A DNA stretch of 16,846 nucleotides from JAWKTM01 sp041399085 (lineage in GTDB: Bacteria; Planctomycetota; Planctomycetia; Pirellulales; Pirellulaceae), in the NCBI GenBank assembly GCA_041399085.1, contig JAWKTM010000104.1:1-16846 (forward strand). The letters run 5' to 3'. The notes beneath the pieces are model-generated. The model saw only the letters and a list, made by a program, of their open reading frames with translations. It made no database searches and was not told where the DNA came from. The position numbers and the translations under genes are program-made. This document shows positions 7,614 through 15,800 of this stretch, piece after piece; within the stretch, counting starts at the first letter, position 1; each line of letters begins with the position of its first letter.

Positions 7614-8579
7614 TTAACGAAATGGACCGCTCGAATTGCGATCGGCGACTCGAGCATTCTGATTTTCATGCATGGTAAATTCGGCCCAGATGGGGAGATG
7701 GTCGGAGACTTCGAGCGTCTCTTCCATCGTCAGACCATACTCAGCCGCCAAGTCCATGACTCCGGCGCGGCCTATGAATTCGGTCGTGGGGCGACTATCG
7801 AAAATCATGTTGTCGTAGGTTTCCGTCCCGCGCGTGTTCGTGGGAATTCCGGCGATCGTCCATACCACGCCTGGCATGGACGCCAGCGGCCCGAGGTGCT
7901 TTTCGTCGACATTAAAGTCGCCCAGCAGAATCACGTCGTCCTCATAAGGCGGCTGATTCTGGATCAGCGGCAGCACTTCGGCCATCGCCGCCATCTCGCG
8001 GTCCGTCTCGTCGGGATCGGTGTGCATGTTGATCAGCGTAAACGTGAACGGCGGCCGGTTGGAAGTGCTGAGCGTTTGAAAGCTGGCGACCAGCGGCTCG
8101 CGATGCAACCAGTCGTCGGGGTCGTTAATCGAATAAACCGAGTTCGGAACGAGCGACACACGTGCGGTATCGAACAAATAGACGTACTGCTCTTTGCTGC
8201 TAGTGCGGCCAAGTCGCGGTCCGACCACATAGTCGTAGCGGGCCCCGTCGGCGTTGATTAGTTGCACGAAATAGGGAATCAGCGTTTGATCGGCCGCACG
8301 CAGTTCCTGAATGGCGACCACATCAAAACGCCGCACGACGTCGATCAGCACGCTCACGACCTGTGGCTTTTGCATCTTCGATTCGCCGAACACTTGGATG
8401 TTGAATGACGCGATGCGCAACGCGTCGAACGACCGCGGCGGCAGCAGCATCGCCGACGCGCGAGCCGCGGGACGAACGCCGCCGTCGCGCGACGCCCCGA
8501 TCGGTTCCACTTCAATATTGCATCCGGCCAGTGCCAACAAACACAGGCCCCAAGTCCATTGCCGCGCGATTCCTCGCAT
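7614..8579 (-). CDS. Endonuclease/exonuclease/phosphatase (DNase I-like) lipoprotein
   Basis: This 321-residue envelope protein has a lipobox LAGC at 17-20 after a short hydrophobic segment, so it should be lipid-anchored at C20. The remainder is an EEP fold: IASFNIQVFGE (57-67), the metal-binding glutamate in AIQEL (89-93), INMHTDPDE (183-191) with catalytic-type H186, LLGDFNVD (218-225), and the terminal SDHLPIW (292-298) with the conserved Asp-His pair. It may be a secreted nuclease or a phosphodiesterase acting on nucleic acid, lipid head groups or inositol phosphates; the sequence does not decide. An in-frame ATG 11 codons earlier (8612) was rejected because the 8579 start has a strong ribosome binding site and puts the lipobox at the normal distance. 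It is divergent from the ACT gene. Confidence 0.82.
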   Translation of the reverse strand: MRGIARQWTWGLCLLALAGCNIEVEPIGASRDGGVRPAARASAMLLPPRSFDALRIASFNIQVFGESKMQKPQVVSVLIDVVRRFDVVAIQELRAADQTLIPYFVQLINADGARYDYVVGPRLGRTSSKEQYVYLFDTARVSLVPNSVYSINDPDDWLHREPLVASFQTLSTSNRPPFTFTLINMHTDPDETDREMAAMAEVLPLIQNQPPYEDDVILLGDFNVDEKHLGPLASMPGVVWTIAGIPTNTRGTETYDNMIFDSRPTTEFIGRAGVMDLAAEYGLTMEETLEVSDHLPIWAEFTMHENQNARVADRNSSGPFR

Positions 8580-8586
8580 GGCGCAA

Positions 8587-8593
8587 CCTCCCT
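8587..8593 (-). promoter_or_regulatory. Ribosome binding site fixing the start of the EEP lipoprotein
   Basis: On the minus strand AGGGAGG lies 7 nt before ATG 8579. It supports this start, and thereby the lipoprotein signal, over the ATG at 8612. Confidence 0.65.
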
Positions 8594-8865
8594 GTCGATA
8601 ACGTGCGAACAATCCAGCGATTCGCCGCCAACGCTCTCACGTCGTCGCGAACCGCCAAGCGGGGCGGGAAGTTACGCGCTTCGCCACATCGTGTCCAGAC
8701 ACATTCCGACGCGGCTTGGCGGGTTTCCGGCGGGGCTGTCGCCGCTTGTGAGCCGTGGCGGCGGGGACGCAATAGTTGACCGAAGTCGAGCGTTTCGATA
8801 TCGTTACGGCCGTTGGCTAGGCGGTCATTCATTACCCTCGGGAAGCTTCCGAAAGCGCCGGACCT

Positions 8866-9357
8866 ATGAGTATCGGAGAAGGCATCGGCACGGATTACAC
8901 GACGATGCGGGGGCGCGATTACCCCACGATTCGGCAGTTTACCGTGTTCTTGGAGAACCGCGTCGGACAACTTCTCGAAGTGGTCCGGCGTTTCGAGGGC
9001 AGTAAGGTCCGCATCGTGGCATTATCGATTAACGACGCCACCGAGTGCGCCTTCGTGCGATTCTTGCTCAGTCATCCGGAGCAGGGCCGCGAGATTCTTG
9101 AGCGAGCCGGTCTGGCGATGATCGAAAGCGATTTGCTCGGCGTGGAGTTGCCGAACGGGACGCAACCGCTGTTGCAGGTTTGCACGGCCCTGCTGCAGGC
9201 CGAAGTGAATATCATCCAGGCTTACCCGCTGATCGTTCGTCCGCATGGTCGCCCGGCCGTGGCTCTCATGGTCGACAATCTGGAAATGGCGATGGAAACC
9301 TTACACAACAAAGGTTTCACGATGCTCACCGAATCAGATCTGGCCGATTTGGATTAG
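8866..9357 (+). CDS. Tandem ACT-domain protein, putative amino-acid sensor
   Basis: This 163-residue cytosolic protein appears to consist of two ACT-type domains and nothing else. The first spans about residues 22-90, with the opening strand and turn FTVFLENRVGQLLEVV; the second covers about 96-155, with LLQVCTALLQAEVNIIQ. ACT domains bind small ligands, usually amino acids, and regulate metabolic enzymes; here no catalytic domain is attached. No biosynthetic gene is adjacent, so the controlled process is unknown. No strong ribosome binding site precedes ATG 8866, and an ATG 13 codons later (8905) is a possible start that leaves both domains intact. The DUF2071 gene follows 39 bp downstream and may be co-transcribed. 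Confidence 0.78.
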   Translation: MSIGEGIGTDYTTMRGRDYPTIRQFTVFLENRVGQLLEVVRRFEGSKVRIVALSINDATECAFVRFLLSHPEQGREILERAGLAMIESDLLGVELPNGTQPLLQVCTALLQAEVNIIQAYPLIVRPHGRPAVALMVDNLEMAMETLHNKGFTMLTESDLADLD

Positions 9358-9396
9358 TCGCGATTTCCCGCGGGTCGCAGACTCGGCGAGCCATGC

Positions 9397-10161
9397 ATGA
9401 CTGCCACGCAATCGGCGATCGATCGTCTGGGACCGACGCGTCGGCCCGACCTGCCAATCGCGGGCACGCAGCAATGGCGTTCGTTGCTCTTTCTGCATTG
9501 GACGGCGCCGGTCGAGCTGCTGCGACCTTTGGTGCCTCGGGCGTTTGAGCTTGATTCGCATGACGGCGTTGCTTATGTCGGCCTGGTTCCCTTCGCGATG
9601 CGGAAAATCTGGTCGGTGCGGTGGCCTCGATTTATCGCTTTCAATTTTCTGGAAACCAACGTTCGCACGTATGTTCATTATCGCGGCCGACCTGGTGTTT
9701 ACTTCCTGTCGTTGGACGCCAGTTCGTGGCTGGCGGTGAAAGGCGCGCGGATGGGTTGGGGGCTGCCGTACTATTTTGCCCAAGCGGAAATGAACTGGAA
9801 GGGCGCCGATCCGTCGCTGATTCATTTCCAGTCGCGCCGTCGTGGTGGCATCGGTCACGTGACGGTCGAGTATGAAACGGGAGCGTGGCTGGGCGCTTCG
9901 CGTCCCCAAACGCTCGAGCACTTTCTGCTGGAACGATATCTGTTGTTCGTCGAGCGGCGCGGTCGGGTCCTCGAAGGGCAGGTTTACCACACGCCTTACC
10001 CGGCGCAACTGGCGACCGTGACATCGGTGGAAGAGAGCCTGCTCGCCGCCGCCGGATTGCCGACGATTCAAGGGCCGCCGACGCTGGCTCACTATGCCGA
10101 AGGCGTCGACGTCGAGATATTTCCGCTGCGGGATGTGACCGTGAGTCGGCACGCCGATTGA
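9397..10161 (+). CDS. DUF2071 (YqjF-like) protein
   Basis: This 254-residue soluble protein matches the DUF2071/YqjF family. It shows WRSLLFLHWTAPVELLRPLV (27-46) near the N-terminus, then VAYVGLVPFAM, the FLETNVRTYVHYRGRPGVYF core and the SLDASSWLAVKGAR segment. The fold resembles acetoacetate decarboxylase-like proteins, but the family's activity is not established and I assign none. No signal peptide or membrane segment is seen. The gene ends at TGA 10159-10161, only 24 bp from the stop of the convergent SPFH gene; that gap is filled by a hairpin. Confidence 0.8.
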   Translation: MTATQSAIDRLGPTRRPDLPIAGTQQWRSLLFLHWTAPVELLRPLVPRAFELDSHDGVAYVGLVPFAMRKIWSVRWPRFIAFNFLETNVRTYVHYRGRPGVYFLSLDASSWLAVKGARMGWGLPYYFAQAEMNWKGADPSLIHFQSRRRGGIGHVTVEYETGAWLGASRPQTLEHFLLERYLLFVERRGRVLEGQVYHTPYPAQLATVTSVEESLLAAAGLPTIQGPPTLAHYAEGVDVEIFPLRDVTVSRHAD

Positions 10162-10165
10162 AACC

Positions 10166-10183
10166 GTGCCCTGGGCAGGGCGC
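10166..10183. terminator. Hairpin filling a 24-bp convergent gap, probable bidirectional terminator
   Basis: GTGCCCT (10166-10172) and AGGGCGC (10177-10183) pair over 7 bp, with one G-T wobble and a GGGC loop, between the DUF2071 stop and the SPFH stop. The minus strand has a short T run after the stem (GGTTT). Placement is the best argument; the lack of a proper T-tract limits confidence. Confidence 0.45.
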
Positions 10184-10185
10184 CA

Positions 10186-11565
10186 TTAAAACTCGTCGCC
10201 GCCGCTCAGCTTTTCTTCGACCTTGTCGGCTTGCCAAGCGACGGCCGTCAGCAGTCGCGTGACTTCCAGCGGATCGGCCGTGTCGGCCAATTGGTTGGCT
10301 TGGACCACGATCATTTCTCCGCTGCCGGACGGTTGCACGGCGAACGCTCCGTGGACCATCTTGCGGTTGTATCGAAGCAACGCCAGGGCGTTCTTTTCCG
10401 AAGCCACGCCGCAGGTGGACGAGTAACAAATCAGCGCGTGCCCTTCTTCGTCGCGTTGGGAAAAGTCCACCGCAACGACCTGTTTACGCAACGATCCGAC
10501 CGGCACGGTCACTTGCCAAGCGTCGCCGGCTTCGGCAAGTTGCCAACCGCTCGATTGAATCACATTGCGAACCATTTGCCGAGGATCGACCGTCGCGGGC
10601 GCCAAGTCATTAAAGTCCAGACCACCAGCCGCCGCTGCGGCGCCAGCGCCCGCCGCGGCGGCGCCGATTGCCGGTCCGGGTCCGCCAGCTTGTGTCGTCG
10701 CGCCTGGATTTTGGGGCGATGGCTGCATTGCCTGAGCGATCATTTGCGGCATCATCATGCCGAAGCCCGCGCCCATGCCCATGCCCATCGCGTTGCCGCC
10801 CATTCCGCCGCCTTGTTCGGCCATCTTCGACATGCTGTTGGCGGCTTGGAACATCGTGAACGCTCGCAGATCGCCAATCGCGCCCATGCTGCTGCGGGCG
10901 TCGATCGCCTTTTGCACTTCATCTGGCGGAGTGATCGCATTGATAAAGAAGTCGACCAACTCCAAGCCGTACTTGGCAAACTCCTCGCCGACCTTCACGC
11001 GAGTGCCGGCCGCGATCTCGTCGAACTTGGCCGGCAGATCGAGCATGCTGACCTGCGAAGTTCCCAGCAGATCGGTCATGCGGGAAACGATCAAGTCCTT
11101 CAAGAACGAAGCGACTTCGTCGGTCGTGTATTTGCCCTGGGTGCCGACCAACGTGTTGATCAGAACCGGCGAATCGATGACGCGGAACGAGAACTTCCCG
11201 AAGCTGCGCAAGCGAACGATGCCGAAGTCCTTATCGCGCACAATGATGGGCTGGCGAGTTCCCCATTTTTGATCGAGAAACGTCTGCTTGCCGACAAAGT
11301 AGACCTGAGCTTGAAACGGCGATTTTTCCCAGGGGATCGTCAAGATTCGGGTCAGAATCGGTACGTTCGCCGTCGTCAGGGTATAGCGGCCCGGCCCGAA
11401 CGAATCCATCGCTTTGCCATCGCGGAAGAACACGGCTTCCTGGCTTTCTTGGACGATCAATTGCGCGCCGAGTTTGATGTCGGCGGATCCTTGCGGTGGC
11501 ACGCGATGCACGAGCGAGCGGTTTTCGGGATCAAAGTAGTCGATAACTTCCAGGCGAATGCCCAT
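10186..11565 (-). CDS. SPFH-domain protein with Gly/Met/Ala-rich linker and YbjN/CesT-like C-terminal domain
   Basis: This 459-residue protein has no N-terminal membrane anchor. Residues about 25-240 form an SPFH/Band 7-type domain of the YdjI ('virion core protein'-like) subgroup, recognisable from QLIVQESQEAVFFRDGKAMD and GPGRYTLTT near the N-terminus and ITPPDEVQKAIDARSSMGAIG near the end. A low-complexity linker of about 245-320 follows, rich in Gly, Met, Pro and Ala. The last ~130 residues (QMVRNVIQSSGWQL to EEKLSGG) look like a YbjN/CesT chaperone-like fold; that call is by remembered pattern and is less certain. YdjI relatives usually end in a zinc ribbon, absent here. Its role may be scaffolding of a membrane-associated assembly, but this is unproven. 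The start is fixed by AAGGAG (11579-11574), 8 nt before ATG. It lies 99 bp downstream of the 176-aa gene on the same strand, probably in one operon. Confidence 0.8.
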   Translation of the reverse strand: MGIRLEVIDYFDPENRSLVHRVPPQGSADIKLGAQLIVQESQEAVFFRDGKAMDSFGPGRYTLTTANVPILTRILTIPWEKSPFQAQVYFVGKQTFLDQKWGTRQPIIVRDKDFGIVRLRSFGKFSFRVIDSPVLINTLVGTQGKYTTDEVASFLKDLIVSRMTDLLGTSQVSMLDLPAKFDEIAAGTRVKVGEEFAKYGLELVDFFINAITPPDEVQKAIDARSSMGAIGDLRAFTMFQAANSMSKMAEQGGGMGGNAMGMGMGAGFGMMMPQMIAQAMQPSPQNPGATTQAGGPGPAIGAAAAGAGAAAAAGGLDFNDLAPATVDPRQMVRNVIQSSGWQLAEAGDAWQVTVPVGSLRKQVVAVDFSQRDEEGHALICYSSTCGVASEKNALALLRYNRKMVHGAFAVQPSGSGEMIVVQANQLADTADPLEVTRLLTAVAWQADKVEEKLSGGDEF

Positions 11566-11573
11566 CGTGATGG

Positions 11574-11579
11574 CTCCTT
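11574..11579 (-). promoter_or_regulatory. Ribosome binding site of the SPFH gene
   Basis: On the minus strand AAGGAG lies 8 nt before ATG 11565, a consensus site confirming that start. Confidence 0.55.
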
Positions 11580-11664
11580 GGCGACGAGGTGGATTGGCGG
11601 TGTGGCGAGTGACGAGGGTGGTTTACGAAATACGGCGTTGTTATCGGCGGCGAATGATTCGCGA

Positions 11665-12195
11665 TTATTCGGAAAGCCCTTTCAGCAATTCGCCGCGACG
11701 AGCGTAACGTTGTTCGAGCTGGTCCGTCTGCCGCAATAAGTCGGCTGCCGCGGAAGATGGCGACTGTTCGTTGGCCGATAGTTTTTCGACGGAGGTTCCG
11801 ATTGCTTCGGCATCTTCGATCAAAGACATATCCAGCTCGTAGACATCGTCCAACTTCTCCTCGTCGACTCGCACGTAGTCGAAGAAACCGCTGTACCCGC
11901 GAACGTCGCCCCGCAGCTTGGAGATCAAGCCGTCCAGCCGAGTGCGCAGCCGTTCGAACTGGGGCAGGTCGTCCAGCCGACCATCGGCGACCAGCGTATG
12001 GAGATACTCGTCGAGCGGCCGTTTGGCTCGCTGCAAGCGATCGGCCAGCCAAGTCCTCGCTAAGTAGTCGCTTTCGCGGCGATACTCCTTCTGCAAGTAG
12101 CCGTGAAAGCCGGGAATCCAGTTCAGCACCGATTCGACCAAGTTGCGGCGGTCGCGATGAGCGGCGGGGTCGATCGGACGTTTGGGATCGGTCAT
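11665..12195 (-). CDS. Unidentified helical protein upstream of the SPFH gene
   Basis: I do not recognise the family of this 176-residue protein. It is hydrophilic and charge-rich, has no signal peptide or membrane segment, and is probably almost entirely alpha-helical. Visible landmarks are a short aromatic stretch NWIPGFHGYLQKEYRRE (25-41), an RL/RLD-rich middle (about 80-95), GYSGFFDYVRVDEEKLDDVYELD (about 101-123), and a C-terminal helix ending LLKGLSE. A ribosome binding site GGAG (12205-12202) lies 6 nt before ATG 12195. Its position directly ahead of the SPFH gene on the same strand suggests a joint function, perhaps as a partner or adaptor of the SPFH assembly; this is inference from context only. 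Confidence 0.68.
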   Translation of the reverse strand: MTDPKRPIDPAAHRDRRNLVESVLNWIPGFHGYLQKEYRRESDYLARTWLADRLQRAKRPLDEYLHTLVADGRLDDLPQFERLRTRLDGLISKLRGDVRGYSGFFDYVRVDEEKLDDVYELDMSLIEDAEAIGTSVEKLSANEQSPSSAAADLLRQTDQLEQRYARRGELLKGLSE

Positions 12196-12849
12196 CGAAG
12201 GCTCCGGTCAGTCGAGTTAACGGGCGGACGAGTTTCAAGCCGGCGAGTTGGCCAAACTTAGGCTCGGGAATGTTGCGGATTCGACGCGTTTCCAGCCGGA
12301 CATCATATCGCGTTGCCAAGCTGCGGAGAACAACGGCAACGCAATCGCATGTCCGCCGACGACTTTAATTTTTTTGAGATCAGCCAGGGAACTTTCGGGA
12401 AATGCGTCAACTCTAACCAGCGGCTGGCATTGGGTGCCGTTCGCGCACCAAGCTGATGCGTACCGTGAAACCGGCGAAGTATTCGACAAAGAGGCGGGGT
12501 GCAACTGAGGAGGGGTTTGAACCATGTGGCCCTTGATCGAAACTGTACGATTCTGACAACCATCACGACTCGTGAGATTGCTGTAAACGTCAGTTCCGGC
12601 GAGGGTTTACTGCTTTTCGCTCGCACTCGTCCAAATTCGTTGCAAACCGGAATTGGCGTAACTAGTCTGAAGCTTGCGAATCGCGAGGGAAACAACCCGG
12701 ATTCCCTAGATTGCGCAGATTCGCCTTTTCGGCATCAGTAATTATGATGGTTGACCGTACAGCAGCCGCTTCCGGAGCGGTATTCGTTTAGTCGTTATCT
12801 TCAGCAACTGGTTGGGGCGCGTTCGCGACCTTATCTCTTGTGCGGAACA
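12196..12849. other. Long intergenic region between the helical protein and the surface protein
   Basis: This 654-bp spacer lies between divergent genes. Short open frames exist on both strands (for example 12499-12741 on plus), but none has a convincing ribosome binding site, domain or composition. Two small inverted repeats lie in its right part: AGGGAA (12686-12691) with TTCCCT (12702-12707), and CCGCT (12766-12770) with AGCGG (12776-12780). The second could form in the 5' leader of the surface-protein mRNA. I see no clear sigma-70 promoter, tRNA or repeat family. Confidence 0.5.
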
Positions 12850-15800
12850 ATGGAAAACACGATGAGCAAATTGACTAGCCGTCTCCGTCGTCTTGCGAAG
12901 TTTGGGCGTAAAACAAAAACCGCTCGCCAGGAGACGCGTCGGCGTCTGATCCGCACCGAGCAGTTGGAAGAACGACGTTTGCTGGCCGGAGACGGATTGG
13001 CTCCGTACCACAACTCGATGATTCCGGTCGACGTGAACTTTGACTTTCAGCTTTCGCCGATCGATGCGTTGATGATTATCAACCGACTGAATACCACCGG
13101 TGCAGGTCAGTTGCCCGCGCCCGGAAGCGAGGGAGAAGGCGAGGCTCCGGCCGGCTACGTGGACGTGAACGGCGACAACTTTGTCAGCCCGGCGGACGTG
13201 CTGTACGTGATCAACGCCTTGAATGCCGAAGGCGAACCGGGCGACTTGATTGGCTTTCGTCTGGAAGTCACCGATTTGAACGACAATCCGATTTCGCAGA
13301 TCGGCGTTGGCAGCGACTACAAGGTGCGATCGTTCGTCCAAGATTTGCGAACGTTCAGCCCACCACCGACCGGCGTGTTCACGTTCTTCTCCGACATCAA
13401 CGTGACGAATTACTCGCTGACCGGCATCGAGTACAGCGAAGTTCAACAGATCGTTCTCAGTCCGCAGACCAACGGCGGCAGCTTCGTGCTGAGCTTGGGC
13501 AGCCAGAACGTTACGATTCCCATCAACTCTTTAGGCGGCATCACGACATCGATTCAGAACGCGGTTAACACATTCTATGGTGCGGGTAACGCCACCGTCG
13601 CGCGGAAGCCGTTCGATGATCCTGATAAGAATGATGCGGACGGCGACACGAGCAACCCGTTCATTTGGAATGTGAAATTCGGCGGTTCGCTAACCGAAGT
13701 CGACGTGCAGAATATGACCGTGAACGCGTCGGGCTTGACTGTCTCGGGAACGGGATCGCCCTCGGCCGAGGTGATTGAGTTTCCGGCCGATCCAACCGAT
13801 TCACGTACCTTTGCCGCTTCGTTCAACTACGAATTCAATCGTTCCTCGGTTGACTACACGAACGGCAATACGGGCCGATTGGTCACCAGCGGCAGCGACG
13901 CGGTGTTCGACGAAGTGGGTGGTTTCGCCGATTCGTTCAGCATCAGCAACGCCGACGACCGCGGCTTGGAGTTCCTGTTCTGGGAAGCCGTGTTCCATGC
14001 GAATTCGGCCGGCGTCGTGACATTCCAAGGCGAAGCTCCCGACAACAGCGTTTCGGACATCGGCTTTTTCAATGTGAACGAAGAAGTCGACCCGTCGATG
14101 GTCGAATTCGGCAATCCGGTCAGCATTACGATCGTGCAGAGCATCCAGGCCGTGAACGACAATGCCACGGTCGACGAAGACAGTCTCAGCTCGGCTGCCG
14201 CGAACAACATCAACGTGTTGACAAACGACCAACTGTTGACCGGCACCGAGAAACGCTTGCAGTCGGTCGGCACGGCCGCCAACGGCACGGTGACCCGGAA
14301 CGATAACGGCACCCCCAGCGATCTGAAGGACGATACCGTCCGCTATCAGCCGAACGCCAATTTCTTCGGCACCGACACGTTTACTTATGTGCTGGCCAAC
14401 GAACTGGGCGATCTCAGCACGGGCACAGTGAACGTGACCGTTCAAGGGCTGAATGACGCCCCGACCACTTCGCCCGACACCGTTTCCGTCAGCGAGAACT
14501 CGACGGCCACGATCACCGGCAGCGTCGTAACCAGCAACGATTCGCCCGGTCCGAACGAAGGGTCGCAAACGTTGACCGTCACCAACGCCACGACCGCGAC
14601 CGGCACGGTTTCGGTGAGCAACGGCAACATCATTTATACGCCGCCGGCTAACTTCAATGGCCAAGCGTCGATCGTCTATACGGTGACCGACAATGGCACC
14701 GACCGCGGCGTGGCGGCTCCGAAGACAGCGACTGGGACCATCACCGTGACGGTTACCGGTGACAATGCCGCGCCGACCACTACGAACGACAACGCCACGG
14801 CGACCGAAGACACGGCACTCACGATCGCGGCCACGACGTTGACCAGCAACGATTCGCCCGGCCCGAACGAAGCGACGCAAACGTTGACCATCGTGAGTGT
14901 CAGCGGAGCCAGTGCACAAGGTGGAACCGTTGCTCTTAACGGCACGAACGTCGTCTATACGCCGCCCGCCAACTACTTTGGCAGCGACTCGTTCACCTAT
15001 GTGATCGAAGATAACGGCACGACGGCCAACCAGCCCGATCCGAAGCGTGCGACCGGCACTGTGAATGTCACCGTAAACGCGGTGAACGACAATCCGGTTG
15101 CCACGGACGATCCCCTAGGGACGATCGACGAACTGACCTCGAACAATCAATTGGATGTGTTGGCCAACGACAACGCTGGTCCGAACGAACCCAGCGACAG
15201 CATCACGATCGTGGGCGTCGGCAACGCCGTGGGCGGCACGGTCATGATCGCGACCGGCGGAACGCACTTGTTGTATACGCCGAACGCGACGTTTACCGGC
15301 TCCGAGACGTTCACCTACACGATCGAGGACAGCGGCGGATTACAAGACACGGCGACAGTCACCTTCGATGTCGTTCCGGTCGTTCGCCCGCGAGCAGTCA
15401 GTGATCGCGTTTCGTTCCCGGAAGGCAGCAGCAACAACGTTATCAATCTGCTGAACAACGACTTGCCGAACTTGAACCCGACCGAATCGATCAAGCTGAA
15501 GTCGGTCAATCAACCGGCTGCCGGACAAGGCACGGTGACGTTGAACGACAACGGAACGGCTGGCGACCTGACGGACGATTTCGTCACCTACTCGCCGCCG
15601 GACGCCGAATTCAACGGAACGGTCACCTTTACGTATGTCGTGAACGACACTCGCGAAGACACGGATCCGCAGAACGCCGGAGCCGATTCCACGGGCACGG
15701 TGACTGTCACGATCACGGCGATCAACGATACTCCGTCGGCCACGAACGACAATCAATCGACGACGGAAGACATTCCGCTGACGATCATCGGCTCGAACCT

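Noticed and set aside
10231..11739. A 502-codon plus-strand open frame antisense to the SPFH gene
   Set aside because: Its translation is Arg/His-rich without domains, and the opposite strand encodes a recognisable SPFH protein with a consensus ribosome binding site. It is a stop-poor shadow.
12751..12786. TTGACC (12751-12756) as a -35 box with TATTCG (12781-12786) as a -10 box
   Set aside because: The spacer would be 24 bp and the -10 match is poor, so it is not a credible sigma-70 promoter.
13801..14919. A 372-codon minus-strand frame opposite the surface protein, with a similar one at 15340-16284
   Set aside because: Both mirror the repeat composition of the plus-strand gene (Val/Arg/Gly-rich, with repeating VNDRRG-like text) and show no family features.
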